From the NCBI GenBank assembly GCA_014382705.1, contig JACNJE010000109.1, positions 17,364 to 67,816 on the forward strand: a DNA stretch of 50,453 nt. Direction: 5' to 3'. Shown here in pieces: positions 9,197 through 18,400 of this stretch (position 1 is its first letter; each line of letters opens with the position of its first letter). Both the position numbers and the translations under genes were made by a program. A model generated the notes under the pieces. The model saw only the letters and a program-made list of their open reading frames with translations, ran no database searches and had not been told where the DNA came from. Source of the stretch: Verrucomicrobiota bacterium. Lineage in GTDB: Bacteria; Verrucomicrobiota; Verrucomicrobiia; Limisphaerales; UBA1096.

Positions 9197-9874
9197 CTAC
9201 CTGCCGCCACGGTCTATAATCATCTCAGCCACTTCAGGCATTGTTAATGATACATCCAAGGCGGTACTCCCATGAATATTTTTGATATTCAAATTAGCCC
9301 CTTTTTCGATCAGCAGAATTGCGATTTCTTTATTACCAAAGGTGACAGCTTGGTGTAAAGGGGTGTTGCCGTAAATGTTCGTTGTATTGATATCCGCCCC
9401 CTTGTTAATCAGTAACAAAGCGAGTGATTTTTCACTGACAACATGCATTGCTGTATCGCCGTCTTCGTCTGTCATTCGGATATCCGCACCGTTATCGAGC
9501 ATTTTTAAAACAGCGGCTTTATCACTATATGAAATCGCGCCGATAATATCCTTATAGACGAAAAACCACGGGCCGGTGCTGATGCGGATGATCGAAGTGA
9601 TGATAACAATGGGCAAGACAATCTTCATCCACAGCGGCACCACAGGTTTCCTCTTTTCTGGTGCAGGCTTGGGGTCGACAGATGCCGCCGCAGTCGCCAC
9701 GGGCTCCGGCTCCGGTGCGGCCGGTAGTTGCGCGACGGCAGTCGCTTCACTGTCGATAAACGGCATCGTGATGTCCGCCGAGCAAGACGGACATTGGATC
9801 ATTTGACCGAGGTGTTCCTCAGATAGTTCCAGGTGTTGCTGGCAGCCGGGACACGATATTTTTACGTCTGACAT
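9197..9874 (-). CDS. Zinc-ribbon membrane protein with ankyrin repeats
   Basis: The start is the ATG at 9874, because the zinc ribbon (C-P-G-C, then C-P-S-C) begins four residues later as in the downstream gene; the longer frame adds AT-rich upstream DNA. The 225-residue product has the zinc ribbon (about 1-38), an Ala/Pro-rich linker, one hydrophobic segment with little flanking charge (about 90-110), and about four ankyrin repeats to the C-terminus, with the G-x-T-x-L-H/A-x consensus (GNTPLHQAV, GSTALDVSL). It would place ankyrin repeats outside the cytoplasm, probably for protein binding. The gene is visibly AT-richer than the surrounding DNA, which suggests a different history. First gene of a two-gene operon with the PQQ protein. 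Confidence 0.82.
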   Translation of the reverse strand: MSDVKISCPGCQQHLELSEEHLGQMIQCPSCSADITMPFIDSEATAVAQLPAAPEPEPVATAAASVDPKPAPEKRKPVVPLWMKIVLPIVIITSIIRISTGPWFFVYKDIIGAISYSDKAAVLKMLDNGADIRMTDEDGDTAMHVVSEKSLALLLINKGADINTTNIYGNTPLHQAVTFGNKEIAILLIEKGANLNIKNIHGSTALDVSLTMPEVAEMIIDRGGR

Positions 9875-10045
9875 GGCAATATTTGGATTGAATCGATTTA
9901 ACGACACTTCAGTTGAAGTCGAGAAAGTTTGCATAAGTAATGAAATAAATCAAGTAAAATAAAAAATTAAATATACACGTTCTATAAAACAGTCGTTTGC
10001 TGACAGGTTCGCCTATTCGTTCGGTTAATCGGGTTAACTGCTGAG
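9875..10045. promoter_or_regulatory. AT-rich upstream region of the zinc-ribbon operon
   Basis: This stretch is much AT-richer than the rest of the window and precedes the minus-strand ankyrin/PQQ operon. It contains a palindrome ACTTCA-GT-TGAAGT at 9906-9919, a possible operator about 32 bases upstream of the ATG. I could not fix a convincing -35/-10 pair. Confidence 0.35.
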
Positions 10046-10306
10046 GTGTCGCTTGGCCAAGGTTATGGTCGCCATTGGCTGAATGGATTCTTTTGGCTAA
10101 CAAAGGGGCAAGTGCACGGTTCAACTCCAACGACGGGGCAGCGATTTGATCGGCGACAGTTTTTACTGAAAGCCGCCGGCGGGCTTGGCGGCGCGGCTTT
10201 GGCGGGCCTGATGCAGCAGGAGGCGCGGGCTGCACGACCGGGCGCGGACGATCCGCTCGCACCGTGATGGCCGCACTTCGATCGACGGGTCGAGCCACAT
10301 GGACGC
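10046..10306 (+). pseudogene. Truncated 5' duplicate of a DUF1501 gene
   Basis: The DNA here is a diverged copy of the start of the DUF1501 gene at 10695. The reading frame gives S-T-P-T, then D-R-R-Q-F-L-L-K-A with a Tat-like hydrophobic stretch and M-Q-Q-E-A-R-A, and a TGA at 10265. Past the stop, similarity returns for a few bases (CGAGCCACATGGAC, matching the P-S-H-M-D codons of the intact gene) after a deletion of about 35 bases, and then ends. The upstream region with GGCTAACAA is also duplicated (about 10062 onward against 10632 onward). It retains no catalytic or C-terminal part and is judged a decayed fragment. Confidence 0.7.
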
Positions 10307-10518
10307 CGTAACTCAAAAATAGGTGTTACCGAAGGAGGAGGCGAACCGGGGGTTCGTTGACTCTAAAAGGGGTTACCCAATGGCCCCCATTTGAGAACGA
10401 AGGAAGCCGGCCGAATCCACGCGGCCTGCGCCTCCCTCGCTCCCGTTTCTGGGGAGGCTTTTTCTCTCTCCTGACGCGCCGTTTGTCAAGACGCCGTCCA
10501 GCCTATCAAAGCTCTTTT

Positions 10519-10626
10519 AAAATGTCCTCATTTGGACTCGCTTAAAATGTCCTCATGGCTGGGGGCGGCGGTAGCCGCCTTTGCAGGCATGAAGGCATTA
10601 ACGATGAGTCAAAATGAGGACATTTT
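10519..10626. mobile_element. Relic of transposon ends (AAAATGTCCTCAT repeats)
   Basis: Two direct copies of AAAATGTCCTCAT (10519-10531 and 10544-10556) face one inverted copy, ATGAGGACATTTT (10614-10626), across about 60 bases of GC-rich DNA. Repeated, inwardly facing ends of this kind are usual at IS21/IS481-type elements, but no transposase remains. It may be a MITE or a decayed insertion sequence. The rest of 10307-10694 shows no gene; the only other item is a weak inverted repeat, GCGGCGGTAGCCGCC, at 10565-10579. Confidence 0.45.
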
Positions 10627-10694
10627 CATAGAGTTATGACAGGGGAAATACCCGGCATTGCCTGAAACGAATCTTTGGGCTAACAAGGGCGCAA

Positions 10695-12149
10695 GTGAGC
10701 AGGTCAACTCCAACGGTGCCGCTTGGCCAAGCGCACTTCCCGCAGCGCCACGATCGACGGCAGTTTTTGCTCAAGGCGGGCGGCGGTGTCGGCGGCTTGG
10801 CCTTGGCTGGTTTGCTGCAACAGGAGGCACAGGCGGCGCAGCCAAGCGCAGGCAACCCGTTGGCATCCCGGAACCCTCACTTCGCGCCCAAGGCCAAGCG
10901 CGTTATCTGGCTGTTTATGCACGGCGGGCCAAGCCACATGGACCTGTTCGACCCCAAGCCGGACTTGGCCAAGTACGCCGGCCAACCGTTGCCGGGCAGT
11001 TTCGGCGAGGTGATGACCCGCCGCAAAGTCGCGAAGAATCCCCTGCTTGGCCCGGTCAAACCGTTTCGGCCGCACGGCCAATCGGGGCTCGAGATCAGCG
11101 AGTTTCTCCCGCACACGGCCCGGCATGCGGACGACCTCTGTGTGCTGCGCAGTTGCCACGGCGACAGCGTCAACCATCCGCAGTCGGTTTACCAAATGAA
11201 TACCGGCTCGATCCTGATGGGCAAACCGAGCCTCGGCGCCTGGGTGGCTTACGGTCTGGGAACGGAGAATCGCGACATGCCGGCGTTTGTCGTGCTGCCG
11301 GATCCGGGCGGCGGATTGAAGGGCGGCCCTCCGGCCTGGGGCAGCGGGTTTCTCCCGGGCAGTTTTCAGGGCACGACGCTGCGGCCCGGGGCCAATCCCA
11401 TATTGAATTTAAAACCGCCGCCCGGCATCAGCGGGCGCAGCCAGCGCCAGATGCTCGACCTCATCGGCGAGCTGAATCGCGACCACTTGGCGGCGCGGGA
11501 TTTCGACGATCGACTCGCCGCCCGCGTGAATGCCTACGAGTTGGCATTCCGTATGCAGTCGGCCGCGCCGGATATTGTGGACATCTCCCGCGAAACTGAA
11601 GCCACGCGACGCCTCTACGGCATCGGCCAAAAAGAGACGACCGAGTTCGGCACGCGCTGCCTGCTGGCGCGCCGGATGATCGAGAAGGGCGTCCGCTTCG
11701 TGCAGCTCTACTCCGGCGACACCGGTGGCTGGGATGCCCACTCCAACGTCCTCGACAATCACACAAAATATTGCCGGCGCACCGACCTGCCGATCGCCGG
11801 GTTGTTGACCGACCTGAAGGCGCGCGGGCTGCTCAACGACACACTCGTCATCTGGGGCGGCGAGTTTGGCCGCATGCCGATGAGCGAACAGGGCACCGGC
11901 CGCGATCACAATCCGTGGGGCTACTCTGTCTGGATGACGGGAGCCGGCGTGCGCGGCGGCATGGCCTATGGCGCGACTGATCCGGTGGGGCTGCGCGCGG
12001 AACAAAACAAGGTGCACGTTCACGACCTGCACGCGACCATCCTGCACGCGCTCGGCATCCAACACGAGCACCTCACCTACTTTCACAACGGCCGGGACGA
12101 ACGCCTCACCGACGTCGGCGGCCGCGTGGTGACGGAGATCTTTGCGTGA
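10695..12149 (+). CDS. DUF1501 family protein, Tat-type signal
   Basis: A member of the DUF1501 family, which has an alkaline-phosphatase/sulfatase-like fold and is usually encoded next to DUF1549/DUF1553 cytochromes in PVC bacteria; its reaction is not established. The GTG at 10695 is the only plausible start before the twin-arginine-like D-R-R-Q-F-L-L-K-A motif and hydrophobic stretch. Typical features follow: K-R-V-I-W-L-F-M-H-G-G-P-S-H-M-D-L-F near residue 70, L-R-S-C-H-G-D-S, W-G-G-E-F-G-R-M-P, G-R-D-H-N-P-W-G and V-H-D-L-H-A-T-I-L-H near the C-terminus. Its TGA overlaps the next ATG (TGATG), so translation is probably coupled. Compared with the truncated copy upstream it has seven extra residues, which include L-G-Q-A encoded by the palindrome. 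Confidence 0.9.
   Translation: MSRSTPTVPLGQAHFPQRHDRRQFLLKAGGGVGGLALAGLLQQEAQAAQPSAGNPLASRNPHFAPKAKRVIWLFMHGGPSHMDLFDPKPDLAKYAGQPLPGSFGEVMTRRKVAKNPLLGPVKPFRPHGQSGLEISEFLPHTARHADDLCVLRSCHGDSVNHPQSVYQMNTGSILMGKPSLGAWVAYGLGTENRDMPAFVVLPDPGGGLKGGPPAWGSGFLPGSFQGTTLRPGANPILNLKPPPGISGRSQRQMLDLIGELNRDHLAARDFDDRLAARVNAYELAFRMQSAAPDIVDISRETEATRRLYGIGQKETTEFGTRCLLARRMIEKGVRFVQLYSGDTGGWDAHSNVLDNHTKYCRRTDLPIAGLLTDLKARGLLNDTLVIWGGEFGRMPMSEQGTGRDHNPWGYSVWMTGAGVRGGMAYGATDPVGLRAEQNKVHVHDLHATILHALGIQHEHLTYFHNGRDERLTDVGGRVVTEIFA
10720..10733. repeat. Perfect palindrome inside the DUF1501 leader
   Basis: Read as P-L-G-Q-A between the start and the Tat motif. The paralogous fragment at 10046-10306 lacks it together with seven adjacent bases. 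Confidence 0.9.
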
Positions 12150-13975
12150 TGCGCTCGGTTGGGTCGATCCTCCTGCTGACCGGGTTGGCGCTTGGCCAAG
12201 CGGAGGAAACGGTTCCCATCGTCGAGCGCCCGATCACGCGGAAAGATCGAGACCACTGGGCATGGCGTCCGCTTGGCCAAGCGGCGATTCCGCAGGCACC
12301 ACAGGCCAAGCGCTTGGCCAACCCGGTCGACCACTTCATCGCCGCCCGGCTGCAACCGCACCAACTCAGCCTCGCTCCGAAGGCCGATCGCCGGACATTG
12401 ATGCGCCGACTGCACTTCGACCTGCTCGGCCTGCCACCAAGCGCGGAGGCTGTTGCCGCGTTTGAGACGGATCAACGACCCGACGCCTATGAACGGCGGC
12501 TCGACACCCTGCTCGCTTCTCCGGCCTATGGCGAACGCTGGGCACAGCACTGGCTCGACCTCGCGCGCTTCGCCGAGACGGACGGCTTCGAGCACGACAA
12601 GGTGCGCCCCAACGCATGGCGCTATCGCGACTGGCTCATCGCCGCGCTCAACGCCGACCTGCCGTACGACCGGTTTGTGCTGCATCAACTCGCCGGCGAC
12701 ACCGTCTCCGCCGAGGCGGCGTTGGCCACCGGCTTTTTGCTCGCCGGACAGGACATGCCGGACATCAATCTCAACGCCGAGCGCCGGCACATGGTGCTCA
12801 ACGAGATGACCGCCACGGTCGGCTCGGTGTTCCTCGGGCTGAGCATCGGCTGCGCACAGTGCCACGACCACAAGGCCGACCCGATCAGTCAGGCCGATTT
12901 TTACCGGCTACGCGCTTTTTTCGAGAGCGGCCTCACGTTCAAGGAACAGGAATTGGGCAAAAACAAGGTCAAGGGCCGCGTGATGGCGGCGAGCAGCAAA
13001 CCGACGCCAACGAAACTTGCGGTTCGCGGAGACTTTCGCCGCCCGGGGCCAACTGTCCGTCCGGCCATTCCGCGCATCGCACTCGGCACAGCACCGGCCG
13101 AGTCAGCCACCGACCGCGCCGGGCTGGCCCGATGGATGACTGGTCGATCGAACCCGCTTTTCCAACGCTCGATCGCCAACCGGCTTTGGCAGTTTCACTT
13201 CGGCCAACCGCTGGTGGCGACGCCGAACGACTTCGGCAATACCGGCGAGCGCCCCACCCATCCGCAGTTGCTCGATTGGTTGGCGGCCGAACTGCCCAAG
13301 CGCGGCTGGAGCCTCAAGTCGATGCACCGGCTGCTGCTCACATCGGCCACGTACCGACAGGCCAGCCGCGGTGCCGGTGAGTCGTGGGAAAAACGTTTGG
13401 CTGCCGATCCCGCAAACCGATTGCTCTCCCGGATGAACCGGCGGCGCCTCGACGGCGAAACGCTGCGCGACACGATGCTCGCCGTGAGCGGCCAAACCAC
13501 CCAACGCGCCGGTGGCCCCGGTGTCCGCCCGCCGCTCCCACGCGAGATCACCAGCACGCTGTTGAACAACCAGTGGCCGGTCAGCAAATCCGCTGAGGAT
13601 CACCACCGCCGAAGTGTTTACCTGTTCGCCCGCCGAAACCTCCGTTACCCGCTGTTCGAGCTGTTCGATCGGCCGGACGGCACGGTGTCCTGCGCGCGCC
13701 GAAAGGAATCGACCACCGCGCCGCAGTCGCTGATATTGCTGAACTCAGAATTTTCCCTCGCCAGTGCAAGGGCCTTGGCTAAGCGTTTGGCCAAGCTGGA
13801 TCAGCCCACAGCCGTTCACGAACTGTACAGCCGTTTGTTTCAGCGGCGGCTGAGCGAGAGCGACCTGCGCTTGGCGAAGCGATTCCTAGTTGAACAAAAA
13901 CCGAACGGCATCGATCCAATAGCCCGGCTTGCCTTAGCGTTGTTAAATCTCAACGAATTCCTATTTCTGGATTAA
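12149..13975 (+). CDS. DUF1549/DUF1553 (PSCyt2-PSD1) cytochrome, short form
   Basis: The family is found almost only in Planctomycetes/Verrucomicrobia, always close to DUF1501. The start is the ATG at 12149, within TGATG at the end of the previous gene; a GTG at 12146 is also possible. A signal peptide ends in L-A-L-G-Q-A before EETVP. DUF1549 spans about residues 40-250, with L-H-F-D-L-L-G-L-P-P, Y-W/H-W-L-D-L-A-R-F-A-E-T-D and one haem site C-A-Q-C-H (Cys near 235). DUF1553 follows to residue 600 (T-G-E-R-P-T-H-P-Q-L-L-D-W-L and Y-R-Q). The N-terminal PSCyt1 haem domain of the homologue at 26079 is missing, so it is a short form. Role inferred: periplasmic electron transfer with its partners. 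Confidence 0.9.
   Translation: MRSVGSILLLTGLALGQAEETVPIVERPITRKDRDHWAWRPLGQAAIPQAPQAKRLANPVDHFIAARLQPHQLSLAPKADRRTLMRRLHFDLLGLPPSAEAVAAFETDQRPDAYERRLDTLLASPAYGERWAQHWLDLARFAETDGFEHDKVRPNAWRYRDWLIAALNADLPYDRFVLHQLAGDTVSAEAALATGFLLAGQDMPDINLNAERRHMVLNEMTATVGSVFLGLSIGCAQCHDHKADPISQADFYRLRAFFESGLTFKEQELGKNKVKGRVMAASSKPTPTKLAVRGDFRRPGPTVRPAIPRIALGTAPAESATDRAGLARWMTGRSNPLFQRSIANRLWQFHFGQPLVATPNDFGNTGERPTHPQLLDWLAAELPKRGWSLKSMHRLLLTSATYRQASRGAGESWEKRLAADPANRLLSRMNRRRLDGETLRDTMLAVSGQTTQRAGGPGVRPPLPREITSTLLNNQWPVSKSAEDHHRRSVYLFARRNLRYPLFELFDRPDGTVSCARRKESTTAPQSLILLNSEFSLASARALAKRLAKLDQPTAVHELYSRLFQRRLSESDLRLAKRFLVEQKPNGIDPIARLALALLNLNEFLFLD
12189..12202. repeat. Perfect palindrome at a signal-peptide cleavage site
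   Basis: Encodes the L-G-Q-A that ends the signal peptide of the DUF1549/1553 protein. Confidence 0.9.
12270..12283. repeat. Perfect palindrome in mature DUF1549/1553 protein
   Basis: Read as P-L-G-Q-A-A in the linker before DUF1549; a third core with one arm changed follows 41 bases later (12314, read R-L-A-N). Confidence 0.9.
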
Positions 13976-14051
13976 CATCGGGGTGCTTAAATCCGGCATG
14001 TCAGCGTTGTTGGCAGGGCCTTTTTTGCGTATTTTCTCTTCTTTCAAGAGT

Positions 14052-15419
14052 ATGAAAAACTGGATTCCTTACATCATTGTTGCATCTTCCACGGTTTGGG
14101 GAGGTCAGGCTGCTGAGAAGCCCAACATCGTGCTGATCATGGCGGACGACATGGGCTACGAGGCCTTGTCGGCCAACGGCAGCGAGTCCTGCAAGTCGCC
14201 CAATCTCGACAAACTTGCCGCGAAAGGCGTCCGCTTCACCAACTGTTTTTCCAACCCCATTTGCACACCGTCGCGTGTGAAGCTCATGACGGGCCAGTAC
14301 AATGTCCGAAACTACGTGAAGTTCGGCTGGCTGGACCGTGAGCAGACGACCTTCGCTCATCAGCTCAAGGCTGCCGGTTATGCGACCGCCATCGCCGGCA
14401 AGTGGCAACTCGGAAAGGACAAGGATTCACCGCAGCATTTCGGCTTCGAGCAATCCTGCCTCTGGCAACACACCCGCAGTGGCCGCTCCAACGAGGGTGG
14501 CAAAAAAATCGACCGACGCTTCGTCAATCCTCAACTGGAAATCAACGGTCTTGAGAAGGATTTTACCAACGGTGAATATGGCCCGCAGGTCTGTACCGAC
14601 TTCCTTTGTGACTTCATTGACCAAAACAAGAAGAAGCCCTTCCTCGTTTACTATCCGATGATTCTCACCCACTGTCCCTTCGACCCCACGCCGGATTCCA
14701 CCGACTGGGATCCCAAGCGGCTTGGCTCCACCACCTACAAGGGCGATCGCAACGATCCGCAACGCCACTTCCGCGACATGGTCGCCTACGCCGACAAGGC
14801 CGTCGGACAGATCGTGGCGCAGTTGGAAAAGTCCGGCGTGCGAGATAACACCTTGATTATATTCACGGGGGACAACGGCACGGACACGCCGATCGTCACC
14901 CCATGGAACGGCACCCAGGTCGTGGGAGGCAAGGGCACCATGAGCGACACCGGCACGCGAGTACCGCTCATCGTCAACTGGCCGGCCGGCATCCAAAAGC
15001 CCGGGCGCGTGGTCGATGATCTGGTCGAGTTCACCGACATATTTCCGACCCTCAGCGATGTTACCGGCGCCAAGCTCCCCAAGGATCATCCCGCCGATGG
15101 CACCAGCATCTTCCCCGTGCTGCAGAACAAAGCCGATACCCGCAAGAAGGATTGGATTTACATCTGGTATCGCAAGCAGGTCATGGTTCGTGACAAGCGG
15201 TACTCCCTGTTGGCTAATCAAGATGGTAGCCGTGCCGCTTTGACCCGCTATCGTGGTCCCTTCGACGGCAAACAGTTGAAGGACAACGAACTCACCAAAT
15301 CCGAACGCGCCCTGAAGGAACAGTTTGAGGCCACGATCGCCGGCTTGGCCAAGACCCGCCTCTCCACCGCGAGCAAAGAAGGCCGTATCCAAGGGTTGAA
15401 GAACAAGAACAACCGATAA
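14052..15419 (+). CDS. Sulfatase (Cys-type, secreted)
   Basis: Second sulfatase of the window. The ATG at 14052 is chosen because a clean signal peptide follows (M-K-N-W... G-G-Q-A-A before EKPN). Key elements are I-M-A-D-D-M-G near residue 30, the formylglycine signature C-T-P-S-R with Cys at 71, A-G-K-W-Q-L-G-K near 115-122, and F-T-G-D-N-G-T-D for the second metal ligands. The product is about 455 aa. It sits 76 bases after the cytochrome gene and only six bases before the dehydrogenase gene, so it belongs to the same operon and presumably acts on the same substrate pathway. It is clearly different from the sulfatase at 5020. One motif copy (15345) reads G-L-A-K. Substrate unknown. Confidence 0.92.
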   Translation: MKNWIPYIIVASSTVWGGQAAEKPNIVLIMADDMGYEALSANGSESCKSPNLDKLAAKGVRFTNCFSNPICTPSRVKLMTGQYNVRNYVKFGWLDREQTTFAHQLKAAGYATAIAGKWQLGKDKDSPQHFGFEQSCLWQHTRSGRSNEGGKKIDRRFVNPQLEINGLEKDFTNGEYGPQVCTDFLCDFIDQNKKKPFLVYYPMILTHCPFDPTPDSTDWDPKRLGSTTYKGDRNDPQRHFRDMVAYADKAVGQIVAQLEKSGVRDNTLIIFTGDNGTDTPIVTPWNGTQVVGGKGTMSDTGTRVPLIVNWPAGIQKPGRVVDDLVEFTDIFPTLSDVTGAKLPKDHPADGTSIFPVLQNKADTRKKDWIYIWYRKQVMVRDKRYSLLANQDGSRAALTRYRGPFDGKQLKDNELTKSERALKEQFEATIAGLAKTRLSTASKEGRIQGLKNKNNR

Positions 15420-15425
15420 ATCCGA

Positions 15426-18400
15426 ATGTTCCGAGTTTTTATGTTGCTGCTGGTCGGGGTGGCGCTTGGCTTGGGGCAGGCAGTTGCCGCTGATCCCTAT
15501 AGCGGGCCGGACTTCAACGCATTGGTGCGTAAGGTTGACCCGCTCACGCCTGCGGAGAGCTTGAAGGCTTTTGCCGTTGCCGACGGCTTCGAGATGGAAC
15601 TGGTCGCCGCCAGCCCGGACATCGGCCAGCCGATGAACCTCGCATTCGATGAGCGCGGGCGGTTGTGGGTCACGAGCACGCTGGAATATCCGTACGCCGC
15701 GCCGCTTGGCCAAGCCGGCCGCGACACGATCAAGATTCTCGAAGACTCCAACGGCGACGGCGTGTACGACACAATCAGCCTGTTTGCCGGCGGCCTTAAC
15801 ATCCCCACCGGGATTTATCCTTACAGGGACGGCGTGATCGCGTGGAGCATTCCCAACATCTGGTTTCTGCGCGACACCGACGGCGACGGCCGGGCTGACA
15901 CGCGCGAGAAACTGTATGGGCCGCTGGGCTACGAGCGGGACACGCACGGCATGCATTCATCGTTCACGCGCGGGCTCGACGGCTGGCTGCACCTCACGCA
16001 CGGCTTCAACAACACGACCACCGTCCGCGCCGCTGACGGCACGAGCATCACGATGCACTCCGGCAACACGTATCGCGTTCAACTGGACGGCTCAAGCGTG
16101 CAGCAGTTCACCTTCGGTCAGGTGAATCCGTTCGGCATGTGCCTCGACTCGTTCGGCAACTTTTACACGGCGGACTGCCACAGCTCGCCGATTTATCAGC
16201 TCATCCGCGATGCCTATTACCCGAGCTTCGGCAAGCCGCACGACGGCATGGGTTTTGCGCCGCTGGTCATCCGGCACAACCACGACTCCACCGGCCTGTG
16301 CGGCATTGTGTTCAACCAGTCCACCCACTGGCCGGAGGAATTTCACGACAACATTTTCATCGGCAACGTGATCACCAGCCGGGTGAACCGAGACAAGATC
16401 AACTGGCACGGCAGCAGCCCCAAGGGCGTCGAGAGGCCGGATCTGATCCGCACGGCCGACCCGTGGTTTCGCCCGGTCGACCTGCAGTTTGGCCCGGACG
16501 GCGCGCTGTACATCGCCGATTTTTACAACCGCATCATCGGCCACTACGAGGTGCGGCTCGACCATCCCGGGCGCGACCGCGAGATGGGCCGCATTTGGCG
16601 CTTGGTTTACGGCGGCCCACAGGGCGAGCGCTTGGCCAAGCCGGTCAACCTGCCCGCCGCGCCGCTTGACCGGGCGATCGCTGAGCTCGCCAGCCCGCTG
16701 CTGGCCCGGCGGATGACCGCCACCGACTACCTCGCCGATGACATCGGCCAACCCGCCGCCAACCCGCTTGGCCAAGCGATGGCCAAGGCCGATGCCAAGC
16801 CGGAGTTGAAGGCGCACGGCGCGTGGGTGCTCTACCGCCTTGGCCAACTGGACGAGGCCACCCAGTTGCGCTTGGCCAGCGACGAGGCGGAATTGGTCCG
16901 GGTGCATGCCCGCCGCATCGCCGCTGCGCAAAAAAACTGGTCGCCGCCCATTTCGGAAATGGTGCTCACCGGCCTGCGCGACGACTCGCCGCAAGTCCGC
17001 CGCGCCGCCGCCGATGCCGTCGCGCGCCGTTCGCGTGCCGAACACGTCCGCCCGCTGCTGGCCGCGCTGCGCCAACTGCCGACGACCGACGAGCATCTGC
17101 GCCACGCGCTGCGGATCGCGCTGCGCAACAATCTCCGCGCCGTCGACGATCCGGCCGGGTTTGCCGACCTCAAGAATAATCCCGCCGATCTTCGCGAGTT
17201 GATGAGCGTGGCGCTCGGGGTCAACTCGCCGTTTGCCGGCTCGCTGCTGTTGGCCAGCCTGGATGATGCCAAGCTTGGCCGCGGGCAATTGACCGATTAC
17301 CTCCGGCACATCGCCCGCAACGCGCCACTGGAGGGGCTCGATCAACTGGCCGCCGTGGTGCAAAAACGATTTCCCGGCAACCTCGATTTTCAGGCGGAAC
17401 TGCTGCTCGCCATCAATGAGGGCATCGTGCAGCGTGGCATCGTTCCCGGGCCGGGCTTGATCGATTGGGCGGGAAACCTGGTTGCCGAGTTGCTCGCCGC
17501 CGCCGGGGCGGTCGAGCTGCACTGGGTCGCCGAGCCGGCCAACGGCGTGCCGCCGTCCGACATCCCGTGGATCGTGCAGACGCGCAGTGTTCCGGGCAGG
17601 ACACCCAACTGGAAAAACCACCCGCACCCCAAGCACCCAACCGACAGCCCGTGGATCCCGCAACGACGCGACTCGAGCGACGGTGTTACCGGCGTTCGCT
17701 ACATCACCAGCCTGCTGCCCGGCGGCGAGTCGCTCACCGGCGTGCTGCGCTCGGTGCCGTTCGCGATGCCGGACGAGCTGACGTTTTTCGTCAATGGCCA
17801 CCGCGGCTTCCCCAACGATCCCGCCCATGAGAAGAACTTCGTGCGTCTTGTCGATGCCGGGATCGGCGACGAGCTGCGCCGCGTCTACCCGCCGCGCCAC
17901 GACACCGGCGTGCCGGTGCGCTGGAAACTTGACCAGCCCCGCGAAGTGTATCTCGAGGTCGTGGATGGCGACACCGGCGCGGCCTTTGCCTGGCTCGGCG
18001 TGGCACGTTTCAATATCGGTTTGGAGATGTTTCAGGAGGCCGTGTTTCTCAGCAGCGCCGCCCCGGATGGCGACCGGCTGACCGGCGTGCTGCGTTCGCG
18101 GGAGTTTGTCGTGCCGCAGCAGCTGCACTTCCTGCTGGCCGGACACAGCGGCCGGTCGGGCCAAGTGGGGAACCGGAAAAAATACGTGCAACTCGTCGAG
18201 GCCGGGAGCGGCCGAATCCTGCAAAAAACCGGGTGCTCCAGCGGTGTGACTGCGGAGGAGGTTGTTTGGGACTTGTCGGCGTTCGCGGGTCGGCGGGCAC
18301 GGTTCGAGATTGTCGATCGTGACACTGCGGGAAGGCTTGCCTGGGTGGCGGCGGGTGGATTTGATCCGGACATCGCCCCGCTGCCCGCGATTGCGCCACG

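Noticed and set aside
10357..10545. A 62-codon open frame between the DUF1501 copies
   Set aside because: It has no family resemblance, and its end runs across the transposon-end repeats.
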